Of a stretch of 64,000 nucleotides of DNA, positions 7,073 to 14,835 are shown one piece after another (the first letter of the stretch is position 1; each line of letters opens with the position of its first letter). Source of the stretch: Pararoseomonas sp. SCSIO 73927. Its GTDB lineage: Bacteria > Pseudomonadota > Alphaproteobacteria > Acetobacterales > Acetobacteraceae. Position numbers and translations under genes: made by a program. The notes beneath the pieces are model-generated. The model did not search any database, was not told where the DNA came from, and saw nothing but the letters and a program-made list of their open reading frames with translations. The stretch lies in contig NZ_CP146232.1 of the NCBI RefSeq assembly GCF_037040815.1, positions 3,442,001 through 3,506,000 of the forward strand, in the 5' to 3' direction.

Positions 7073-7837
7073 CTAGAGATCGGTGGCGCGATCCATGAGC
7101 ACGCTGATGACCCGTGAGGTGATGAGTACGTCTGGCTCCCCGGCCTGGTGGAAGGCTGCGTGATCCCAGTCCTGGGTGGCGAAGCTACCGTTCGGCGAGG
7201 CGACCGGCGCGGCGCCCTGCGGGATGACGATGGGCGCCTGAAAGGCGGGGTCGGTGCTTCTGGGCCACAGGACGTGACGCCCTTCCTCGTCCATCTGGTA
7301 CTCCTTCACTGTCGCCTCGAACCCGCCGAGTTGGACACTTCGGCGCATGACGATGACGTCGTCGCCAGTCTTGGGGCCCCGCAGCAGGTCGTAATAGCGG
7401 ACGCAGATCAGCATGGAGCCGGGGGGATATACCCTGTCCATGGATCGCCCTCTGACGAGAAGCCCGAAGCGTTCCGCCCCCTTGGGAAGGCGCGGGTCTG
7501 TTGGGGCCTGGATTTCGATCCAGTCGCCCGGATCCCACTCCAGAGCGTCCGTCCATACGCCTGCCTGCACAGCGCCCTTCACGAAGACAGTCTCCATCTG
7601 AAGGACGCCCGGCCGGCCGTCTTGAGGCGCTGCCGCCAGTAGGAAGTAGCTGGGCGGCACTTTGAGCGCGCTGGCGAGCTTCGCCAATGTCTGCGGACGG
7701 GGCGAGTGCCCCTTCTGAATATTGCGGAGCGCGTGCTCATTCACGCCGGCCTGACGCATGGTCTCCCGTTCACTCCAGCCCATGACGTCCATCCGCTCTC
7801 TGATGCGGCGGATCAGCATCTCTAGCTCGTTTTCCAT
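7073..7837 (-). CDS. CI-like phage repressor with S24/LexA-type autoprotease
   Basis: This 254-residue protein has an N-terminal HTH (about 8-66: GWSERETMRQAGVNEHALRN with IQKGHSPRPQTL). The C-terminal S24 domain shows catalytic Ser132 in GRSMDRVYPPG and Lys178 in ATVKEY. An Ala92-Gly93 bond in VQAGVW is the expected self-cleavage site. The layout predicts SOS-type inactivation through RecA. It is divergent from the Cro-like gene at 7920, with the switch region in between. Confidence 0.93.
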   Translation of the reverse strand: MENELEMLIRRIRERMDVMGWSERETMRQAGVNEHALRNIQKGHSPRPQTLAKLASALKVPPSYFLLAAAPQDGRPGVLQMETVFVKGAVQAGVWTDALEWDPGDWIEIQAPTDPRLPKGAERFGLLVRGRSMDRVYPPGSMLICVRYYDLLRGPKTGDDVIVMRRSVQLGGFEATVKEYQMDEEGRHVLWPRSTDPAFQAPIVIPQGAAPVASPNGSFATQDWDHAAFHQAGEPDVLITSRVISVLMDRATDL

Positions 7838-7919
7838 GCGCGGTTTTTAGCGCAGGGCCTTGCGGCTGGCTTGCGCCAACCCTATCGTGCCACTGAGACA
7901 AAAATGGCGCGGAGGCCGC
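7838..7919. promoter_or_regulatory. Immunity switch region between cI-like and cro-like genes
   Basis: This 82-bp divergent intergenic region must hold the promoters for the repressor and the rightward early operon. The half-site GCGCCAA, found in the operator at 7054-7062, recurs at 7873-7879. GGCGCG motifs flank A/T runs at both ends (GCGCGGTTTTTAGCGC near 7838, AAAAATGGCGCG near 7903). No unambiguous -35/-10 pair was found. Confidence 0.5.
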
Positions 7920-8162
7920 ATGCGGCTCACAGACGAGCTGGTGGTCCTGGCGGAGAGGTTCGCCGCGATCACAGGCAGGAGCGAGGCCACGGTAGCGAAC
8001 TTGGCCGGCCGGGATACGCACTTCTTTACCCGGCTCCGGGGCGAGGGGTCCTGCACGGTCGACACCTTTGAGCGGGTCAAGGAGTGGTTCTCCTCGAACT
8101 GGCCCGAGGGCGCGCCCTGGCCGAAGAAGATCGCCCGGCCTCGCGCACGGGTGGCGGCATGA
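7920..8162 (+). CDS. Cro-like small regulator
   Basis: This 80-residue protein is the first gene of the rightward early transcript. The start is the ATG at 7920, just after GGAGG; a TTG start at 7860 is less likely. The sequence VLAERFAAITGRSEATVANL and the following GRDTHFFTRLRGEGS has HTH character, and it ends in a basic tail. Position opposite the repressor suggests a Cro-type role. Its 3' end overlaps an antisense gene. Confidence 0.7.
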   Translation: MRLTDELVVLAERFAAITGRSEATVANLAGRDTHFFTRLRGEGSCTVDTFERVKEWFSSNWPEGAPWPKKIARPRARVAA

Positions 8163-8427
8163 CCGCGCCCATCCAACCTGCCGGCGTCAGGATGCAGGTC
8201 AGTTCCTGCCCGTCACCACCCCTGCGGACGGCGGCGGTCACGCCGAGCACGATCCGTTCCCCCACGAACTCCACCGGCAGGCGGCGCGGCAGCATCTCGG
8301 CGCGCGCGGCCATCAGCCGCCAGATCAGCGTCTCCAGCTCCGCAGGGCCCAGGTCCCGCCCGGCTACCCGCGAGGTCTGCCCGTCGACGCCGACCAGCAC
8401 CTCCACCCCATTCGTCGTCTCGCTCAT
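8077..8427 (-). CDS. Hypothetical protein, antisense to the early rightward operon
   Basis: This 116-residue product starts at the ATG at 8427 and overlaps the 3' end of the Cro-like gene on the opposite strand. Residues 1-90 look like a genuine folded protein (VEVLVGVDGQTSRVAGRDL, LPVEFVGERIVLGVTAAV), whereas the last 25 are low-complexity. It diverges from the CII-like gene across a perfect palindrome at 8481-8497. Function unknown; it could be regulatory by transcription alone. Confidence 0.55.
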   Translation of the reverse strand: MSETTNGVEVLVGVDGQTSRVAGRDLGPAELETLIWRLMAARAEMLPRRLPVEFVGERIVLGVTAAVRRGGDGQELTCILTPAGWMGAVMPPPVREAGRSSSARARPRASSRRTTP

Positions 8428-8480
8428 CACTGCCTCCGTGGCTGATGCGCGGACCCTCTCCCAACCCGCCAGCCCTGCAT

Positions 8481-8497
8481 ATTGGAACCGTTCCAAT
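8481..8497. promoter_or_regulatory. Perfect 17-bp palindromic operator
   Basis: ATTGGAACCGTTCCAAT is an 8-1-8 perfect inverted repeat in the 99-bp divergent gap between the minus gene starting at 8427 and the CII-like gene starting at 8527. It is unlike the GCGCCAA-type sites of the immunity region, so a different regulator is implied, possibly one of the flanking products. Confidence 0.6.
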
Positions 8498-8526
8498 GCG
8501 GGCGCCCTCACCGCCGGAGCCCTCGC

Positions 8527-8985
8527 ATGAGCGAGCATCACCCCGTGGACATGCCGCTGAAGGTGGCGACCCGGCTGCTCATCGAGAAGGTCGGAGGCCT
8601 GGAGGCGGCGGCCAGCTGCACCCGTATCGGCAAGAGCCAGATCGCAAACTGCTACAGCCCGACCTCGGACCAGCATCTGCCGATCGACGTGGTCTGCCGG
8701 CTGGAGGAGATCGCCGGCGAGCCGCTCGTGACGAAGGAACTCGCCCGCCGGTCGCGCCACCGGCTGGAGCGCCTGGACGACGGCAAGCCGGGCGACGCCA
8801 TGAAGCACGTCGCCGCGGTGGCTACCGAGATGAATGACGTGCTCGCCGCGATGGCCGCGGGTATGTCGGACGGGCGGCTCTGCGCTGAGGACCTGGGGCG
8901 GCTGCAGCGGGAGCTGCTGGACGTGTCGGTCCGGGCGGCGGCGGCTGCGGCGGCCATGGTGCCCTGCCAGGAGGGCACGGCATGA
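8527..8985 (+). CDS. CII-like phage regulatory protein
   Basis: This 152-residue protein has the layout of phage regulatory CII (CP76-type) proteins. An N-terminal KVATRLLIEKVGGLEAAASC segment with the following IGKSQIANCYSP forms a likely HTH, then LPIDVVCRLEEIAGEPLVTKEL. A helical C-terminal half (MKHVAAVATEMNDVLAAMAAG) follows. The start is the ATG at 8527. The next gene starts inside its stop codon (ATGA). It likely activates or delays lysogeny-related promoters. Confidence 0.7.
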   Translation: MSEHHPVDMPLKVATRLLIEKVGGLEAAASCTRIGKSQIANCYSPTSDQHLPIDVVCRLEEIAGEPLVTKELARRSRHRLERLDDGKPGDAMKHVAAVATEMNDVLAAMAAGMSDGRLCAEDLGRLQRELLDVSVRAAAAAAAMVPCQEGTA

Positions 8986-9833
8986 GGCTCGCCGACCGGA
9001 TCGTCGCGGCTGGCCGCGACAAGCGCCACCCGCTCCAGCCGGACTATCAGCGCCTCGCCCAGGCAATCGCGCCGGCCTTGCACCTTGAAGTCACGCCACC
9101 GGCAGGGCGCCTTGCCGCCGTGATGGGATCGTCGGACGCCGCTTGGCTGCGCGACGTGCATTGCCTCGCGGTAGCCCCCGCCGAGGTGGTCTGGATCGAG
9201 TGGGACGGGGTAAGCAGCGCCTTCTACGGCGTGTCGGATCCGCTGGAGCCCGGTCAGATCAAACCGAGCCGGTGCGGCCTGCTGATCGAGACCGACGCAT
9301 CCCGCCAGCGCGGCACTGTCACGCAGGCCTGGTACGGCACCGGCCCGGACGGCCGACACTCCATCGAGGTCTCGCCGCTCTGCGTCACCTTCGACTTCCG
9401 TCCGGAGCCTGGGCCGGTGCCCACGCTGGCCAGGGCTGACAGGTCCGCGCCGCTGTTTCCCGGTGGCGTGCGCACCCGAGCGGACAAGATGATCCAGGCG
9501 CAGCTCAGCACCCTGAGCAAGGAGGAGGTCCACGACGAGCTGGACCGCTTCGGCTTCATCCCGAACGACCGGATGCGGGTATTCCAGGACGCCCTGGATG
9601 CGGCGGCCCGACAGAACCCGGTGGCGGCCTTCATGCGCTTCCAAGGCATCGTCCGGGACTGGCACGGCGAAACGAACTTCATGCACGCCTTGCTGGTGTG
9701 CCTGAACGCGAAAGGCGCCATCTGGATCGGTGAGCGTGAGGACGTGGAGACGCAGAACAGGGCGCGGCGCCGGCTGGGCAGGCCGTCTCTGTTGCCGTTC
9801 TCGCCGATCGAGGCGGTTGAGGTGCCTGCTTGA
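8982..9833 (+). CDS. Hypothetical 283-residue phage early protein
   Basis: It overlaps the CII-like gene by ATGA and is itself overlapped by the TTG start of the DUF1376 gene. The N-terminal 170 residues are mixed alpha/beta (AEVVWIEWDGVSSAFYGVSDP, CGLLIETDASRQRGTVTQAW); the C-terminal 100 are helical. No motif was recognised. Position just before the replication genes suggests a replication-accessory or regulatory role. Confidence 0.75.
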   Translation: MRLADRIVAAGRDKRHPLQPDYQRLAQAIAPALHLEVTPPAGRLAAVMGSSDAAWLRDVHCLAVAPAEVVWIEWDGVSSAFYGVSDPLEPGQIKPSRCGLLIETDASRQRGTVTQAWYGTGPDGRHSIEVSPLCVTFDFRPEPGPVPTLARADRSAPLFPGGVRTRADKMIQAQLSTLSKEEVHDELDRFGFIPNDRMRVFQDALDAAARQNPVAAFMRFQGIVRDWHGETNFMHALLVCLNAKGAIWIGEREDVETQNRARRRLGRPSLLPFSPIEAVEVPA

Positions 9834-11044
9834 CCCAGGACGCCCGGCCGGAACCTCTCACGCCGCCAGATTGCGACCTACGGGACTTCCAGCACATGCA
9901 GCTGGACGTGCGGCGGCTGCTCACCAGCGAAACTTGGGTGCTGGGAACCGCCGAGGAGAAAGTGGCAGCTCTCACCCTGTGGCTGGAGAGCTGGCACCAG
10001 CAGCCCGCGGCCAGCGTGCCGAACAACCCGCGCATGCTCGCCCACCTTTCCCAAGCCGGCGCCCGCTGGCCGAAGGTGAAGGAGCACGCCCTCCGCGGCT
10101 GGGTCCTGTGCAGCGACGGCCGGCTCTACCACCCCGTGGTGGCGGAGAAGGCGCTGGCGGCCTGGGAGAAGCGCGGCGCGCATCGCACGAGGCGGGAGAG
10201 CGCCGCGGAACGGCAGCGCCGGGCCCGCGAGGAGCGTGACCGCCTCTTCGAGCAGGCACGCGGGCGGGGCCTCACAGTGTCCTGGAATGCCAGCACCGCC
10301 GACCTGCGCGCGATGCTGGCGGAGACGCCCGACGACGTGACAGGCCCATCCCCGTCACATGACCCCGCACACCCTGTCACGCGTGACAGGTCGGAACCTG
10401 TCACGGAACCTGTCACGCCCCGTCACGACCTCGCACGGCTAAGAGAGGGAGAGGGAGAGGGAGAGGGAGAAAGAAGAAGAGCTACGCTCTCGTCGCCTGA
10501 CGGCGACGCGCCCGCTGCCGGGGCTGGTGGGGGTTCCTCGCCAGCGCCACCCCCCGAGGTCGCGGCAGCCGGCCCGAGCCCCGTGGACGAGGCGCTCGCG
10601 GCCTGGGAGGCGATCTGCGTCCCGGCCGGGCTGTCCCGGGTCGCCAAGGTCACCGACAGCCGGAAGCGCGCCATCGCGGCGAGGTTGCGCGGCGACTTCG
10701 GCGGAGACCTGGACCGGTGGCGCGGCTACCTGCGCCGGATCGCCTCGTCCGGGTTCTGCCTCGGCGGCGGCGACAAGGGCTGGAAGGCCGACATCGATTG
10801 GGCGGCGAAGCCCGACAGCGTCGTGCGGGTCGCGGAGGGCAAGTACGACGACCGCGGTTCCGGAGGCGCGCCGGCGAAGCCCGCTCGCGAGCTGAACGAG
10901 AGCTACTGGGACCGCCCCCCGAGCGCAGTGCGACAGTTGCCAAAGCCCACGCTCGGGACGCCTGAGCGCCTCGCCTGGGACGAGGCGCAATTCAACCGAT
11001 CCGCCCCTCACCCCGTGACCCGGAAGAGCTACGCCCCCACATGA
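9830..11044 (+). CDS. DUF1376-type phage replication initiator-like protein
   Basis: This 404-residue protein starts at TTG (9830), overlapping the previous stop. Residues about 12-110 match DUF1376 (YdaU-like): FQHMQLDVRRLLTSETWVL, then EKVAALTLWLESWHQQPAAS and VPNNPRMLAHL, a fold common in phage replisome proteins. A long disordered linker (about 165-255) is encoded by iteron-like DNA and a GAGAGG purine tract, followed by a helical C-terminal domain. By position and layout it is the counterpart of lambda O. Overlaps the primase-helicase start by four bases. Confidence 0.78.
   Translation: MTQDARPEPLTPPDCDLRDFQHMQLDVRRLLTSETWVLGTAEEKVAALTLWLESWHQQPAASVPNNPRMLAHLSQAGARWPKVKEHALRGWVLCSDGRLYHPVVAEKALAAWEKRGAHRTRRESAAERQRRAREERDRLFEQARGRGLTVSWNASTADLRAMLAETPDDVTGPSPSHDPAHPVTRDRSEPVTEPVTPRHDLARLREGEGEGEGERRRATLSSPDGDAPAAGAGGGSSPAPPPEVAAAGPSPVDEALAAWEAICVPAGLSRVAKVTDSRKRAIAARLRGDFGGDLDRWRGYLRRIASSGFCLGGGDKGWKADIDWAAKPDSVVRVAEGKYDDRGSGGAPAKPARELNESYWDRPPSAVRQLPKPTLGTPERLAWDEAQFNRSAPHPVTRKSYAPT
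10336..10417. repeat. Iteron-like CCTGTCACG repeats, candidate replication origin
   Basis: Five exact copies of CCTGTCACG lie within 82 bp inside the DUF1376 gene: inverted at 10336-10344, direct at 10373-10381, inverted at 10382-10390, direct at 10397-10405 and 10409-10417. The middle pair forms a perfect 18-bp palindrome, CCTGTCACGCGTGACAGG. The last two lie in tandem 12-bp units GGAACCTGTCAC. Looser copies (CGTCAC) flank them. A purine tract follows at 10442-10478. Lambda ori has the same plan, iterons inside the initiator gene. Alternative: a peptide repeat (EPVTEPVT). Confidence 0.6.
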
Positions 11045-12852
11045 GCGCGCCCGACAACCTGCCCGAGCTCCTGGGCGAGCACGGCATCCGCCTGAAGCGC
11101 TACGCGGCCGGGCACACCGAGCGCCTGCGCTGTCCCCGCTGCGAGGGCGGGCGGAGCCGGGAGGAGTGCCTGGCCGTCACCATCGACCCGGACGGCGAGG
11201 GCGCCGTGTGGGTCTGCCACCGCGGCCACTGCGGCTGGACCGACGGCGCGCACCTGCCGCGGCGCGATGGCGGCCAGGGGTGGCGGCGCGAGGTGGAGCC
11301 GCCGCGCGAGGTGCTCCAGCCCACGCCGCACCGGGAGGACCAGCAGCGCCGGCCGGAGGGGCTGTACGCCTGGTTCCGGGCCCGCGGCATCAGCCAGGAG
11401 ACCGTGGACGCATTCGGCATCTACGAGACCACGAAGCGCTTCAGGCAGCCCGGCGACACCTGGCAGGACAAGCCTGCCATCGTCTTCCCCTACCTGTTCG
11501 AGGGGCGGCTGGTGAACCGGAAGTACCGCTCCCTGGACAAGGAGCTGATGCAGGACAAGGCGCCGATGCCGACCCTGTTCAACATCGACGCGGTGACCGG
11601 CGACGACGTGCTGATCTGGGTCGAGGGCGAGCCGGACGTGATGGCCGTGCATGAGGCGGGGTATCCGCAGGTGGTCAGCCTGAAGGATGGCGCGTCGAAG
11701 CGTGTGCTGGCGGCCGACGACCCAAAGCGCCAGGAGCAGAAGCGCTACCTCGCCCTCGGCACGCACGCCGAGCGGCTGGACAAGATCGCCAAGCACATCC
11801 TGGCCGGCGATGGCGACGAGCCGGGCAAGGCCCTGCGAGAGGAGATGGCCCGGCGCCTCGGCTTCCACCGCTGCTGGTTCGTGATCTGGCCGGAGGGCTG
11901 CAAGGACGCGGGCGACGTGCTGCGCCTGCACGGGCCCGAGCGGGTGCGGGAGTGCATCGAGGCGGCGCAGCCCTACCCGATCGAGGGCGTGTACCGGATC
12001 CAGCCGGGCGATCTGGTCGCGCTGCGGAACCAGGGCAAGCCGCCCGTGCTGTCCACCGGCACGCGGGCGACGGACGCCATCATGGCGCTGCCCAGCGAGG
12101 GGCGGCTGATCGTCATCACCGGCATCCCGAACCACGGGAAGAGCACCTGGGCGATGTTCGTGAAGGCCCACATCATGCGGCACCACCAGCGCCGCTTCGC
12201 CATCTTCAGCCCGGAGATGGAACCCTGGAAGCGCTTCGTCGCGCACATGGGCTCGGTGCTCTGGGAAAAGCCCTACTACCGCTCCGCAGCCGGCGACGAG
12301 ATGACCGACGCCGAGCTGCGGGAGGCCGAGGCCTACCTGAACCCGCGCGTCGCCATGCTCGTCGCTGACCCGGACAAGGAGAACCAAGCGCCAACGCTGG
12401 ACTGGCTCCTGGAGCGGGCGCGGCTGGAGGTGCTGCGCTCCGGGGTGACGGACCTGTTCATCGACCCGTGGAACGAGCTGGAGCACCGCCGAAGCCGCGA
12501 GTTCAGCGAGACCGAGTACGTCGGCCGGGCGCTGCAGCGCCTGCGGTCCTTCATGCGCCGGCACTCCTGCAACGTCTGGGTGGTGGCCCACCCGACGAAG
12601 CTGCACCCGGAGAAGCCGGGCAAGAAGGTGCTTCCGCCCACGCCCTACGACATCGCCGGCAGCGCCAACTGGGCGAACAAGGCCGATGTCGCGATCACCG
12701 TGCACACCGAGGGAGGGCAGACCCAGATCCACCTGCAGAAGGCACGCTTCCAGGAATGGGGGCGCCGAGGCTCGGTAGCCTACCTGGAGCTCGACCAGCG
12801 CTGCGGCGTCTACTCCGACGCCCCCGTGCCGCTGCCCGGCGAGGACGAGTGA
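11041..12852 (+). CDS. Phage primase-helicase (zinc finger, Toprim, DnaB-like)
   Basis: This 603-residue protein resembles T7 gp4 and Twinkle. The zinc-binding part has C31, C34, C59 and C64. The Toprim core shows VEGEPD (Glu195) and AGDGD (Asp257, Asp259). The DnaB-like helicase has Walker A GIPNHGKS (361-368), then LFIDPWNEL as a Walker B-like strand and VVAHPTKL. It would prime and unwind DNA at the phage fork. ATGA overlap with the DUF1376 gene. Having both activities in one protein makes the separate DnaB-N protein at 4233 puzzling. Confidence 0.92.
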   Translation: MSAPDNLPELLGEHGIRLKRYAAGHTERLRCPRCEGGRSREECLAVTIDPDGEGAVWVCHRGHCGWTDGAHLPRRDGGQGWRREVEPPREVLQPTPHREDQQRRPEGLYAWFRARGISQETVDAFGIYETTKRFRQPGDTWQDKPAIVFPYLFEGRLVNRKYRSLDKELMQDKAPMPTLFNIDAVTGDDVLIWVEGEPDVMAVHEAGYPQVVSLKDGASKRVLAADDPKRQEQKRYLALGTHAERLDKIAKHILAGDGDEPGKALREEMARRLGFHRCWFVIWPEGCKDAGDVLRLHGPERVRECIEAAQPYPIEGVYRIQPGDLVALRNQGKPPVLSTGTRATDAIMALPSEGRLIVITGIPNHGKSTWAMFVKAHIMRHHQRRFAIFSPEMEPWKRFVAHMGSVLWEKPYYRSAAGDEMTDAELREAEAYLNPRVAMLVADPDKENQAPTLDWLLERARLEVLRSGVTDLFIDPWNELEHRRSREFSETEYVGRALQRLRSFMRRHSCNVWVVAHPTKLHPEKPGKKVLPPTPYDIAGSANWANKADVAITVHTEGGQTQIHLQKARFQEWGRRGSVAYLELDQRCGVYSDAPVPLPGEDE

Positions 12853-13070
12853 TGCAGGGGCAGCCGGACGCCAACGACCAGGAGCGCGCGCTGAAGGTGC
12901 GGGCCCTGATCGCCCGCGAGGCGACCATCACCCAGCACGGCGGGGACATGCTGGCAATGTCGCTGCCCGGGGTCGGCAACACAGCCTTCCTGAGCGGTGA
13001 CGAGATGCGGCGGATCATCCCGGGGTGGCCGCGCCCGGACGAGGCGAAGGTGCCAGGGGGAAGGCGATGA
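12852..13070 (+). CDS. Small hypothetical phage protein
   Basis: This 72-residue product is translationally coupled to the helicase (TGATG overlap) and to the next gene (ATGA overlap). The sequence includes VRALIAREATITQHGGDMLAM and then SLPGVGNTAF. No family recognised. Confidence 0.65.
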   Translation: MQGQPDANDQERALKVRALIAREATITQHGGDMLAMSLPGVGNTAFLSGDEMRRIIPGWPRPDEAKVPGGRR

Positions 13071-13822
13071 GCCACATGAGGAAGCCGCGCCCGGTGCGCG
13101 AGATCGCCACCGGGCGGCCGCTCGATCCCGTCTTCCCGCCGACCCTGGTGGAGCACCGCCGCAGGATCCTGCCCGACCCTCATGCCGAGGAGGCGGATCG
13201 CGTCGGGCGGGAGGGACGGCTGCAGCGGGCGCGCATGCTGTGCAGCGTGCTGGTCTCGCGAGAGCAGGCGGCGGCCAAGGCGGAGCGGCTGGCCGCCCAG
13301 CGCGCGCAGCTGCGCCGGGTGGGAGCGTCCGAGACATGGGCCAGCGATGCCGACAGGGGCGCGCAGGGCCCGGCCATGCGGGCGAGGGGGGTGAAGGTGG
13401 AGGACGTGCTGGTGGACACGCGGGAGGGCGACGACGGGCTGACGAAGCTGGAGCGGGTCACGGTGGCGCGGGTGAGGGACGGGGTGATCGACCACTATGA
13501 GCGGGCAGGGGTGCTGTGGGGGCGCCGCCTGGAGGCGATGGAAAAGCTGGCCGGGCTCTACCAGTCCAGCCGGGTGAGCCCCGGCGTGCAGCGGGGCGGT
13601 GACGGCCTGGACCGCGGGCACGACGAGATCAAGGACCGGCGGTCCACCGCCTGGGGCAAGTTCTGCCAGGCGTCAGACCACCTCTCCGCCAGCGTCCGCA
13701 ACGTGGTGGAGGACGTGGCCCGCGGCCTATTCCCCAGCGCGCTGGACGCCGTGCCGAAGCTGCGGCTGGGCGCCATGCAGCTGGCCGACCACTTCCAACT
13801 CTGCCCCGACAAGCACCCTTGA
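13067..13822 (+). CDS. Hypothetical phage protein, possibly DUF6456-like
   Basis: This 251-residue protein starts at the ATG at 13067, after GGGGGAAGGCG and overlapping the upstream stop. The N-terminal half is basic and helical. The C-terminal part (ERAGVLWGRRLEAMEKLAGLY, later ASVRNVVEDVARGLFPSAL and LRLGAMQLADHFQL) resembles the C-terminal helical domain seen in alphaproteobacterial DUF6456 proteins. This is a tentative by-eye match. As the last gene before a terminator in the early operon, a late-gene regulator is possible. Confidence 0.55.
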   Translation: MSHMRKPRPVREIATGRPLDPVFPPTLVEHRRRILPDPHAEEADRVGREGRLQRARMLCSVLVSREQAAAKAERLAAQRAQLRRVGASETWASDADRGAQGPAMRARGVKVEDVLVDTREGDDGLTKLERVTVARVRDGVIDHYERAGVLWGRRLEAMEKLAGLYQSSRVSPGVQRGGDGLDRGHDEIKDRRSTAWGKFCQASDHLSASVRNVVEDVARGLFPSALDAVPKLRLGAMQLADHFQLCPDKHP

Positions 13823-13882
13823 CGGTGCCCTGCAGGGATCGTAGATGAGGCAGGCATTCGCTGTTACCCGAATTGCGTCCGA

Positions 13883-13915
13883 AGCCCGGAGCCACTTTCT
13901 GGCCCCGGGCTTTTT
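13883..13915 (+). terminator. Rho-independent terminator of the early operon
   Basis: AGCCCGG (13883-13889) pairs perfectly with CCGGGCT (13905-13911) across a 15-base loop and runs directly into a T tract (13911-13915). It lies 60 bases after the last early gene and precedes the convergent DUF3606 gene. Confidence 0.8.
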
Positions 13916-13924
13916 GTTGCGGGG

Positions 13925-14104
13925 TTACCTCTTCGCCAAATGCCCGGTCACATCGGCCGTGCTCGTGCCTACCACACGCACAGCGTCGAGCACCTCCCTG
14001 ACTGGTATGCCCCATCTACCCGCCCAGTAGCCGACCTCCCAATTATCATCGACGTTGATCTTCTCGGGGTTCTTCGGCCCGCGCCGAATGGGGTCTGTCG
14101 TCAT
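13925..14104 (-). CDS. DUF3606-domain small protein
   Basis: This 59-residue protein matches DUF3606: KINVDDNWEVGYWAGRWGI followed by VREVLDAVRVVGTSTADV. The family is common in Proteobacteria and of unknown function. The ATG at 14104 is used rather than the GTG one codon upstream. It is in a small leftward cargo group with the BLUF gene, convergent to the early operon terminator. Confidence 0.85.
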   Translation of the reverse strand: MTTDPIRRGPKNPEKINVDDNWEVGYWAGRWGIPVREVLDAVRVVGTSTADVTGHLAKR

Positions 14105-14217
14105 CACGTCCTCGCGCAGTGAGCCAGCATCTCTCGCTGGCGTGATCGGGCAGCTACTTGCGACGAAAAGTCCGGGTGAGCAATGACCAGATGCCGTGCC
14201 GACCCGGGGTTTTTCAT
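14104..14217 (-). CDS. Possible 37-residue ORF between BLUF and DUF3606
   Basis: ATG at 14217 reads MKNPGSARHLVIAHPDFSSQ and stops in a TGATG overlap with the DUF3606 start, which suggests translational coupling. There is no clear ribosome site and the frame is open further upstream into the BLUF 3' end. It may be real or chance. Confidence 0.3.
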   Translation of the reverse strand: MKNPGSARHLVIAHPDFSSQVAARSRQREMLAHCART

Positions 14218-14263
14218 GTCCGCACGGATGGTGACATAACCCTGGTGGTTGACCTTCTCGCCC

Positions 14264-14695
14264 TCAACGGTCCTCTCGCACGAGGAACTTGAGTAGCGAG
14301 AGGATGCCGGAGGCTGAGACAGAGGGGAGGCTGAGGTCCGAACCGGCCGGCCGCGATGACAGTGGAACTTGGAGTTGACGCTCCTCGTCCACAAAGGCCA
14401 TGGACCAGTCTCCGAAGAAGCGGACGTCGGAGGGCTCGAACTGGAGAAGTGTCGGGAAGCGGTGTCTGGGGTCGCAGGCAATCTTTCCGAACAGTGTGCG
14501 TAGCGTCTCTCGTTCACCTTCAAGAACTTGAGCGAACTGGCCCTCACTCGCCATGAGGGCGCCCGTCAAGCCGTATTTCGGGTTGTGCGTGCGTGACCAC
14601 TCCAGGATCCCTTGGATATCCTCATTGAAGGGTAGCCGTGACGCACTGATGTTGGACGTGCTCTTGTAGACAAGCCGAAACAGGCCTCTTTCCAT
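14264..14695 (-). CDS. Second BLUF blue-light photoreceptor protein
   Basis: This 143-residue product, from the ATG at 14695, is a stand-alone BLUF domain. It has Tyr10 (RLVYKS), Asn38 (THNPKYGLTGAL), Gln56 (FAQVLEG), Trp97 and Met99 (GDWSMA). It is the same length as the BLUF protein at 1828 but clearly diverged, so it is not a recent duplicate. It sits as cargo between the early operon and the packaging genes, opposite to both. No effector gene is adjacent, so the output partner is unknown. Confidence 0.92.
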   Translation of the reverse strand: MERGLFRLVYKSTSNISASRLPFNEDIQGILEWSRTHNPKYGLTGALMASEGQFAQVLEGERETLRTLFGKIACDPRHRFPTLLQFEPSDVRFFGDWSMAFVDEERQLQVPLSSRPAGSDLSLPSVSASGILSLLKFLVREDR

Positions 14696-14835
14696 GGCAG
14701 GCAACGTCTCTCCTCGGCTCGGTCTATTGACCCCGAGCATCGCTGTTGTGCTTCCATTCTAGCACTGGCAGCCCGTGGTTCTACAACCTTGGGTATTCTG
14801 CTGGATGCGGCCACAACTCCGGCAGGGTTCAGCCA

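Noticed and set aside
11029..12732. Long minus-strand frame opposite the primase-helicase
   Set aside because: The plus strand carries clear zinc-finger, Toprim and Walker motifs; the antisense product lacks any recognisable fold.
13823..13924. Possible tRNA or small RNA after the early operon
   Set aside because: No cloverleaf or CCA end; the only structure is the terminator hairpin at 13883-13915.
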